Below are positions 61,079 to 64,000 of a DNA stretch of 64,000 bases, piece after piece. The stretch is taken from assembly GCA_029959615.1 (NCBI GenBank), contig JASCOD010000003.1, positions 372,001 to 436,000 on the forward strand, given 5' to 3'. Positions within the stretch are counted from its first letter, which is position 1; each line of letters opens with the position of its first letter. Both the position numbers and the translations under genes were made by a program. The notes below the pieces were generated by a model, which did not search any database, was not told the DNA's origin, and saw nothing but the letters and a program-made list of their open reading frames with translations. This stretch comes from Flavobacteriaceae bacterium PS02338 (GTDB lineage Bacteria > Bacteroidota > Bacteroidia > Sphingobacteriales > Sphingobacteriaceae).

Positions 61079-64000
61079 ATGAAGAATTATATTCTCGCAC
61101 TCTGCTTAATGGTATTAAGCTCCAGCGCCTTGTTTGCTCAAGAACAAAAGGGCGTGGCTACCGTTATCGGTTCGGCTTCTTCTCAAAGCGATAATTTGGG
61201 AAGAACCTTAACAGTTCCAGTGAACGGTGTAAACAAAAGCATCACTATTAAAAGCGTGGGTATACAAGTAGGTATGCCTTATATGGGTGTTAAAGATGCG
61301 CCTTTTACCAATAACCAAACTCAATATTATAGAAACGATTTAGGTTTCCCTTGGGGAATTAGATATCGCTACAATACTTTTTCAGAAGATGCTTTTACGG
61401 TATCTAAAGGCTATTTCAGTGATAGGATTGAACTAAACTGGGATATTAAAATGAACCGTGAAAAGATCGTGAGTATTTCGATCTATCGCTCAGAAGATAT
61501 TGACAGCCAAAATCCTGTTTGGGGTAAAGCCCTAAAAACCTTGCCTGCAGATGCTGGAACTTTCTCTGACAATAACGTAGAGGGAGGCAAACTTTATCGT
61601 TACAAAGTCGCAGCAAAAGGGGTAGAAGTTGATGGACTGGAAATTTTATACAGTACCTATATCGTAGGTATTGGTTACCGAAACCCAACTGGTGTAGTTA
61701 CTGGTAACGTTAGCTTCACCGGTGGAAATCCGGTAAAAGATGTATTAGTTACAGCTAATCCTACAGGTACACAACTCCGATTTGGAAGCTCGTTGCATGT
61801 GCCTGCTGGCGGATATGTTTCTGTTCCTAGGTTAAACAAAGGGCTAAAGGATTCGATTACCCTACAGGCTTGGTTTAAACCTCAAACTAATTTATCCACA
61901 TGGAGATACGGTTCCTCTTTATATAAATTGCAAAGTGACGCCAACGAAATGTTAACATTTGGTGCGTGGACCGCAGAACAGAATTGGAGAGGTGGTGGCG
62001 CTGCTCCGGAAAGATTTATACAGTTGACATTAGGAAATGCATACATTGCACTTTTTGCCTACTATCCGAGTGGAGAAATCGATAACAGCGGTGAAGATAT
62101 TTTAGTGCCGGTAGATAATATCAATAATTCATTTATTCATTGCAGTGCGGTAATTAGGGATAATAAAACGGTAGAATTTTACATCAACGGTCGTTTGATG
62201 GATGCTGCATACAGGACGAAAATGACCAATATCTTAGCGAAAAAGGGCTTGCCTGAAATCAGATTAGATATCGCTAGTAATATCGTTAAACTAAACACCA
62301 CGTCCACTGGCCAACCTCAATCATGGAGCCACTTTACAATGGGAGGTGGAGAATCTACTTATTTAGACGAGTTTAGAGTTTGGGAAACAGCGTTAACACC
62401 TGCGCAAATTAGAAGAGATTATCGTCGTTATTTAAACGGAAACGAGGCTTTTTTACATACTTACATTAGTGCCAACGAAACTATTGGAGACTATGCTTAC
62501 GATTTGGCGCACACAGGTTTCAACTATCATGGTAATAATGCCAAATTGAGTAATTCGGCCTTAACAGCAGCCAATACACCTAGATTTGATAACACGGGTA
62601 ACAATATTCCAACAACTTCACAGTTAGGGGTGTTGGGGGTAACCGACGAATTTGGTAACTATGTGATTTCTGCCATACCCTATAAAGGCAATGGAGATTC
62701 ATTCACTATTGTACCTTCATTAGGCAAGCACGAATTTAATCCGAAACAGCAATTGGCATTTTTGGGCGTAGGTTCTACCGTAGTTAATAAAATTGATTTT
62801 ACTGATAAATCTTCTTTCGTATTTAACGGGCACGCAGTTTACGATAGTAGAGGTGTTTTTCCAACTACAGCAGACGCAGCAATTACCGGTGATATTAAGG
62901 AGGATGAATTTTACAATGCTTATGTAAAAGACAACCTAAAATATCAAAAAGGAGAATATTGGGCAGAAAAAGACGCAACAGGTAAAATCCTTAGATTGAG
63001 AAGGTATGCACAAATTCCAGTTGCTGGGGCTTTTGTAAGTATTGATAATGTGCAGGCTATTGATGCCAATAACAATCCGGTACAAACAGATATTGATGGC
63101 AGGTTTAGAATACAAGTACCAATTGGCCAACATTCTATCACACTAACTAAAGATGGGCATACTTTTGCCTATGACGGAAGATATCCTGCAAAAACCTCAA
63201 CCACGGTAAATGGCGTAACTACGGTTACTAATACTTATCAGGATTTTTATGAAGACCGCGATGAACCAGTTACTTTTATAGATAACACCAAAGTAATTGT
63301 AGTTGGCCGCGTAGTTGGTGGAACGGCACAAGCAGATAAAACCATAGGTTTTGGTTATGACGGTAAGAAAACCTATAACTATAAAGATGCTAATGGGGTA
63401 AGTAAATCAACCGTTTATACTTCTTTAAATAACATCGGCAAGGCGCAACTTACATTAGGTTATTTGCCTACGGGTGCTACCAGTGTAACACCAGAGTATA
63501 AAACAAGCTTTACTACCAACGTAGAAACTGGCGAGTACCGAGTGTCTTTATTGCCACTGAGTTACATGTTGTCGCAGAATGATGTACATTTTACCAGCGG
63601 AAGAAATCCAGATAACCAACCGATTTTAGATGCGGATAGGGTAATTAATTTCACTTCTATTAAACCTGTTCAATATCCTAAGTTTACACAAGGTAAAGAT
63701 ACCATTACTGGGCAGCCCTACCAAGAAGTGTTGAAGTTTACGCACATTGCAACGCCTGTGCAAAAGATATTGAGCCAAACTTGGGACCAAAGCATAAAGA
63801 TAGGTGAACTAACCTATACCATTACCTCGGCACAAACTACTCCAATTTACAGTCAATTTGGAGATTATAAAATTGAAGTACAGGGCCAAGAAATTTACAA
63901 TAATTACGATAACAGCTTGACTGTACCAGCGGTAACTACAGTTCCGGTTGAAGGCGGTACTTTGGTGGTGACCAATAACCTAGCGTTAGAAGGTAGTGAG
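61079..64000 (+). CDS. very large secreted LamG-domain protein, 3' end beyond window
   Basis: Open from an ATG at 61079 to the window edge (974 codons). Signal peptide MKNYILALCLMVLSSSALFA. Then a strand-rich N-terminal domain, a LamG/concanavalin-like domain (SSLHVPAGGYVSVPRLNKGL and LQAWFKPQTN, about residues 235-470), and two carboxypeptidase-regulatory-like modules (VTDEFGNYVISAIPYKGNGD; IPVAGAFVSIDNVQAIDANN then TDIDGRFRIQVPIGQHSITL). Similar multi-domain proteins in this phylum are surface adhesins exported by the type IX system, but the C-terminal sorting domain is not in view, so that is inference. It may be an adhesin paired with the collar-domain protein. Confidence 0.85.
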   Translation, partial: MKNYILALCLMVLSSSALFAQEQKGVATVIGSASSQSDNLGRTLTVPVNGVNKSITIKSVGIQVGMPYMGVKDAPFTNNQTQYYRNDLGFPWGIRYRYNTFSEDAFTVSKGYFSDRIELNWDIKMNREKIVSISIYRSEDIDSQNPVWGKALKTLPADAGTFSDNNVEGGKLYRYKVAAKGVEVDGLEILYSTYIVGIGYRNPTGVVTGNVSFTGGNPVKDVLVTANPTGTQLRFGSSLHVPAGGYVSVPRLNKGLKDSITLQAWFKPQTNLSTWRYGSSLYKLQSDANEMLTFGAWTAEQNWRGGGAAPERFIQLTLGNAYIALFAYYPSGEIDNSGEDILVPVDNINNSFIHCSAVIRDNKTVEFYINGRLMDAAYRTKMTNILAKKGLPEIRLDIASNIVKLNTTSTGQPQSWSHFTMGGGESTYLDEFRVWETALTPAQIRRDYRRYLNGNEAFLHTYISANETIGDYAYDLAHTGFNYHGNNAKLSNSALTAANTPRFDNTGNNIPTTSQLGVLGVTDEFGNYVISAIPYKGNGDSFTIVPSLGKHEFNPKQQLAFLGVGSTVVNKIDFTDKSSFVFNGHAVYDSRGVFPTTADAAITGDIKEDEFYNAYVKDNLKYQKGEYWAEKDATGKILRLRRYAQIPVAGAFVSIDNVQAIDANNNPVQTDIDGRFRIQVPIGQHSITLTKDGHTFAYDGRYPAKTSTTVNGVTTVTNTYQDFYEDRDEPVTFIDNTKVIVVGRVVGGTAQADKTIGFGYDGKKTYNYKDANGVSKSTVYTSLNNIGKAQLTLGYLPTGATSVTPEYKTSFTTNVETGEYRVSLLPLSYMLSQNDVHFTSGRNPDNQPILDADRVINFTSIKPVQYPKFTQGKDTITGQPYQEVLKFTHIATPVQKILSQTWDQSIKIGELTYTITSAQTTPIYSQFGDYKIEVQGQEIYNNYDNSLTVPAVTTVPVEGGTLVVTNNLALEGSE

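Noticed and set aside
60147..64000. Prophage
   Set aside because: Only one tail-collar domain was seen, fused to a signal peptide; no integrase, capsid, terminase or other tail genes were found in view.

Overview
The window looks like the chromosome of a member of the Bacteroidota, most likely a Pedobacter-like Sphingobacteriaceae. The sequence is AT-rich, Shine-Dalgarno sites are mostly absent, and several genes have a TAnnTTTG-type -7 box. Lineage-typical families are present: HmuY and DUF5018-like surface lipoproteins, a LytS/LytTR pair, a tiny histone-H1-like protein, and the permuted ATP-grasp/alpha-E/transglutaminase operon. The genus assignment is inference.

Layout. 1-1.5 kb: start of a nitrous oxide reductase operon (cytochrome c, then a Sec-type nosZ running off the left edge) behind an FNR/CRP-like box. 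1.7-5.2 kb: small stress or hypothetical genes and a DUF481 outer-membrane protein. 5.2-8.3 kb: two long intergenic regions around a beta-propeller protein and fsa. 8.3-14.2 kb: gltBD, ammonia assimilation. 14.2-18.6 kb: an accessory stretch with a REP-like element, an erythromycin-esterase-family gene, a PLA2-like lipoprotein, and two decayed fragments of gltD in permuted order. 18.6-30 kb: mnmA, a LacI regulator, the ATP-grasp/alpha-E/transglutaminase operon, topB, a three-gene stress-like operon, LD-carboxypeptidase and an MBL hydrolase. 30-41 kb: cupin, H1-like protein, LytS/LytTR system, TetR plus universal stress protein, divergent from an RND efflux operon.

41.3-60 kb is the most interesting region: a haem acquisition locus. 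A PchR-like AraC regulator sits behind a perfect Fur/PerR-type palindrome. HmuTUV faces left. To the right lie haem oxygenase, a 91-residue Fur-like DNA-binding domain without the C-terminal half, then HmuY-A-B, HmuY-A-B, HmuY and two tandem TonB-dependent receptors (A and B are two lipoprotein families). Haem oxygenase and the first hmuY have superimposable promoters: two 18-bp direct repeats 21 bp apart, 21 nt, a -7-like box, 4 nt, ATG. Direct repeats at 21-bp pitch are what AraC-family activators use, so the probable circuit is Fur box, then AraC regulator, then haem capture (HmuY and partners), outer-membrane import (receptors), inner-membrane import (HmuTUV) and haem cleavage (haem oxygenase).

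60-64 kb: a secreted phage-tail-collar-domain protein followed by a very large secreted LamG-domain protein that runs off the right edge. No tRNA, rRNA, CRISPR array or complete insertion sequence was seen.
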